A stretch of DNA of 8,384 nt from Acidobacteriota bacterium (GTDB lineage Bacteria; Acidobacteriota; Terriglobia; Terriglobales; Acidobacteriaceae): contig JAJYAE010000192.1 of assembly GCA_021779695.1 (NCBI GenBank), forward strand, positions 1 to 8,384. The letters are read 5' to 3'. Both the position numbers and the translations under genes were made by a program. The notes under the pieces are model-generated. The model searched no databases, was not told the DNA's origin, and saw only the letters and a program-made list of their open reading frames with translations. How positions within the stretch are numbered: the first letter of the stretch is position 1; every line of letters begins with the position of its first letter. This document shows positions 6,392 through 8,384 of this stretch, piece by piece.

Positions 6392-7679
6392 GGGCACCTG
6401 CTTTCATTGCTCCGATGCGGACAAAATCAACGACGTGCTGCTCCGGTCTCAGTCGTTGTGCAAGCTCCGCGAATTGCGGATCGTTATTGCCAATCACGAT
6501 GACCTCGGCATGTTCAAGGATCGACTCCGGTTCCTTGACCATCAGTTTTGAGATGTGCGGAATGTGATTGAGAATGAAGTCGCGATTCGCTCCTACGAGG
6601 GACGCCATGTTGACGTTGCGATCATAGATGCGCAGGTCATAGCCTTTCCCCAGCAGGCGTTCGATCACTTCAATCATGGGGCTCTCGCGCAAATCGTCGG
6701 TGCCAGCCTTGAAGCTGAAGCCGAGAACTCCAATGCGCTTCCTGTCCAAATCCGTGATGAGCTTCAATCCCTGCTGAATCTGCTGTTCGTTGCTCCTCAG
6801 GATGGAGCCGAGGATGGGCATCTCCAGGTCAAGCGACTTTGCTTTGTAAGAGAGCGCGCGCAGATCCTTCGGCAGGCACGAGCCGCCAAAGGCGAAGCCT
6901 GGCTTCAAGTATGCGGGCGAGATGTTCAGTTTGCGATCCTGCGTGAAGATGTCCATGAGCGGATACGAATCGATGTTCATGCACCGGGCGAGGTTGCCGA
7001 TCTCATTGGCAAAGCCGATTTTGAGGGCGTGCCAGCAGTTATCGACATATTTCACCATCTCAGCTGTCTCGATGTCGGTCCGTATCAAGGGCGCGTCGAG
7101 ATGCGAATAGAGCTCAGCCAGCAGGTTGCCGCTTTGCGGGTCGAGCTCGCCAATCACGATTTTAGGAGGAAAGCGGTAGTCTTTGACCGCAGTTCCCTCC
7201 CTCATAAATTCTGGGTTGTTGCTGACGCCGAAATCGCGGCCCGCCTTCTTGCCGGAACTCTCTTCCAGAGTTGGGATGACTACATTGCGCATCGTCCCGG
7301 GCAGGATGGTGCTCCGTATGATGACCGTATGCCTCTCCTGCTTGTCGTGAAGTGCCTGGCCAATGTCGGCGCAGATGCGACGGATGTAGCGGAGGTCCAG
7401 ATTTCCATTGGGTTGGCTCGGAGTTCCCACACAGACAAAAGAGAGGTCTGTATTTCGAATGGCATCCTGGGGATCCGATGTCGCTCGCAGCCTGCCTTCT
7501 GCCTGCGCCTGAGCGATCAGCTCGCTGACATCGGCCTCAATGATCGGGGAAAGTCCTCGATTCATCAGTTCCACTTTCGCCGTGACCGAATCGACTCCGA
7601 CAACTGAATGCCCTTCACTGGCCAGGCAAGCGGCCGACACGGTACCTACATAGCCCAATCCAAATATACTGATCCGCAA
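6366..7679 (-). CDS. algD: GDP-mannose 6-dehydrogenase (AlgD-like)
   Basis: This enzyme oxidises GDP-mannose to GDP-mannuronate with two NAD+ in the cytoplasm. From TTG at 7679 it is 437 aa, almost the length of Pseudomonas AlgD. It shows the N-terminal NAD-binding start MRISIFGLGYVGTVSAACLA (1-20), FVCVGTP (81-87), RSTILPGTM (122-130), NNPEFMREG (154-162), the catalytic region GFAFGGSCLPKD (261-272) with Cys268, and FSFKAGTDDLRESP (321-334) and YDRNV (352-356) in the C-terminal domain. Cys268 falls at the same number as the catalytic cysteine of P. aeruginosa AlgD, supporting the TTG start. So does AAAGGA seven nt upstream. Extending the frame to 7808 would overlap the upstream gene and add an unrelated tail. 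The overall sequence is closer to AlgD than to UDP-glucose dehydrogenases (for example GKKAGxDFG and FKAGTDDLRESP context), but the sugar nucleotide used was not tested here. Confidence 0.93.
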   Translation of the reverse strand: MRISIFGLGYVGTVSAACLASEGHSVVGVDSVTAKVELMNRGLSPIIEADVSELIAQAQAEGRLRATSDPQDAIRNTDLSFVCVGTPSQPNGNLDLRYIRRICADIGQALHDKQERHTVIIRSTILPGTMRNVVIPTLEESSGKKAGRDFGVSNNPEFMREGTAVKDYRFPPKIVIGELDPQSGNLLAELYSHLDAPLIRTDIETAEMVKYVDNCWHALKIGFANEIGNLARCMNIDSYPLMDIFTQDRKLNISPAYLKPGFAFGGSCLPKDLRALSYKAKSLDLEMPILGSILRSNEQQIQQGLKLITDLDRKRIGVLGFSFKAGTDDLRESPMIEVIERLLGKGYDLRIYDRNVNMASLVGANRDFILNHIPHISKLMVKEPESILEHAEVIVIGNNDPQFAELAQRLRPEQHVVDFVRIGAMKAGAHGYHGIAW

Positions 7680-7686
7680 TTTGTAA

Positions 7687-7692
7687 TCCTTT
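7687..7692 (-). promoter_or_regulatory. Ribosome binding site that decides the TTG start of the dehydrogenase
   Basis: AAAGGA lies exactly 7 nt before TTG (7679-7677) on the minus strand. It selects the short form of the gene, which begins at the first residue of the Rossmann fold, over a longer frame opening at 7808. Confidence 0.72.
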
Positions 7693-7710
7693 CTGTATTT
7701 GCCGTCGCGA

Positions 7711-7747
7711 CACGGTTGACCGTGCAGTGCTCCGGTTTGCAGCACTG
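7711..7747 (-). repeat. Two abutting inverted repeats (possible RNA hairpins) in the gap before the dehydrogenase gene
   Basis: Reading the minus strand, CAGTGCT (7747-7741) pairs with AGCACTG (7731-7725) across a 9-nt loop. Immediately next, CACGGT (7724-7719) and ACCGTG (7716-7711) form a 14-nt palindrome with a 2-nt centre; as RNA this would be CACGG/CCGUG closing a UCAA tetraloop, extendable by a G-U pair at the cost of one base of the first stem. They sit 18 nt upstream of the dehydrogenase ribosome binding site. No T-run follows, so this is not a standard intrinsic terminator. A role as RNA-processing site, attenuator or protein operator is possible; chance is not excluded. Confidence 0.45.
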
Positions 7748-7771
7748 GACTGCGCGTTGCACTTGGATGCT

Positions 7772-8384
7772 CTAGTCTTCCACCAGCTTGCTTCTGCTCA
7801 AGCCCCACAACAAATGGTCAATTCGCCGCGCGGTGGACCATCGCAACTTTAATAGCATTTCCCTTCCGACCTTTGCGCGCTCCCAGCCTAACGTCCTTTT
7901 CATCCATGCGTACTTCCATGAAAGTGCCGGGGGAACGAGTGCTCCGCCCATCTCGCTCGCAAGTGCCTGCGCCTGGCTGACAATCTCCGGATAGTCCGGA
8001 TAGAAGTACAGCATGGAGGTTTGCAGAAAATTGACACAGGCATTGTGGACGCGTGGGCTTTCTTCCATCGCGCGCAGGTATCCGATATGCAGCTTCATGG
8101 AGAGCCAGTGGGCATCGATTTTACGATTCGACTGGCCCACGTAGCTGAGGCCACCAAAGGCCAGTCCCGGGCTTCGATAGTAAACTTTGGACTTCTTGAC
8201 AAAGTGAACTCCGTCGCTCGCCATCAGCACCCGGCAGAAATACTCCCCATCATCATCGGATAGGAGGCGTTCATCCCACGGACCTGCTTGCTCTGATAAC
8301 TCCCGTGGGACGAGCCACGTCGCGGTCTGCATATAGGTATTCTGATCCATCTTGCAAAGCAGCCACTCGAGTGGATTCAGATCT
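7772..8384 (-). CDS. Family 2 glycosyltransferase, C-terminal part (N-terminus beyond window)
   Basis: The open frame continues to the right edge, so the Met at 8350 is internal; the visible part is 203 codons. The sequence NPLEWLLCK followed by MDQNTYMQTATWLVPRELSE and then GPWDERLLSDDDGEYFCRVL is the typical second half of a GT-A fold GT2 enzyme: the acceptor-side segment with the conserved Trp/Asp/Glu and the DDDGEYFxR signature. The DXD-containing donor-binding half lies outside the window. After this, a helical C-terminal region of about 120 residues, rich in Tyr, Trp and Arg, has no motif I recognise. The enzyme would add one sugar to the lipid-linked chain at the cytoplasmic membrane; donor and linkage are unknown. 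It ends in TAG at 7774-7772, 92 nt before the dehydrogenase start, in the same direction, so it is probably co-transcribed. Confidence 0.85.
   Translation of the reverse strand, partial: DLNPLEWLLCKMDQNTYMQTATWLVPRELSEQAGPWDERLLSDDDGEYFCRVLMASDGVHFVKKSKVYYRSPGLAFGGLSYVGQSNRKIDAHWLSMKLHIGYLRAMEESPRVHNACVNFLQTSMLYFYPDYPEIVSQAQALASEMGGALVPPALSWKYAWMKRTLGWERAKVGREMLLKLRWSTARRIDHLLWGLSRSKLVED

Noticed and set aside
6555..7607. A 350-codon open frame on the plus strand
   Set aside because: It lies entirely opposite the dehydrogenase gene, shows no recognisable motif, and is a codon-bias shadow of that strongly supported gene.
7711..7747. Intrinsic terminator after the GT2 gene
   Set aside because: The stems are short and no run of T follows on the minus strand, so the inverted repeats are kept only as possible regulatory hairpins.
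7680..7808. N-terminal extension of the dehydrogenase upstream of TTG
   Set aside because: The extra residues do not match the family, overlap the upstream gene and have no better ribosome binding site.

Overview
The window is a stretch of a surface- or extracellular-polysaccharide biosynthesis locus. All eight genes are on the minus strand, so the order of transcription is right to left. Base composition looks mid-50s % G+C by eye. The gene set (an AlgD-type dehydrogenase, a VpsJ-like six-hairpin protein, a GT4 glycosyltransferase, Wzm/Wzt, a pyruvyl transferase and a NeuD-like acyltransferase) fits a Gram-negative bacterium. An Acidobacteriota-type soil bacterium is my best guess, but nothing in the window proves the phylum.

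In transcription order the layout is: (1) the C-terminal part of a family 2 glycosyltransferase, cut by the right edge; (2) a 92-nt gap holding two abutting inverted repeats; (3) a GDP-mannose 6-dehydrogenase (algD-like) starting at TTG; (4) a putative (alpha/alpha)6-toroid protein of the VpsJ type; (5) a GT4 glycosyltransferase; (6) a Wzm-type ABC permease starting at GTG; (7) a Wzt-type ABC ATPase with a C-terminal carbohydrate-binding domain; (8) a polysaccharide pyruvyl transferase family protein; (9) the N-terminal part of a NeuD/PglD-like sugar acyltransferase, cut by the left edge. Many junctions overlap or touch: 26 nt, 8 nt, an ATGA overlap, and TAA directly followed by ATG. The only gaps are 92, 44 and 26 nt. 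This indicates one operon with extensive translational coupling. There is no non-coding stretch longer than 300 bases.

Read together, the genes suggest the following. GDP-mannose is oxidised to GDP-mannuronate, and glycosyltransferases build a uronic-acid-containing chain in the cytoplasm. Pyruvyl and acyl groups decorate it. The finished chain is exported by a Wzm/Wzt transporter that probably recognises a chain-end or chain modification. The polymer is unlikely to be alginate, because no Alg8/Alg44-type synthase is visible and export is ABC-dependent. The least understood member is the six-hairpin protein between the dehydrogenase and the GT4 enzyme. No insertion sequence, CRISPR, tRNA or rRNA is present.
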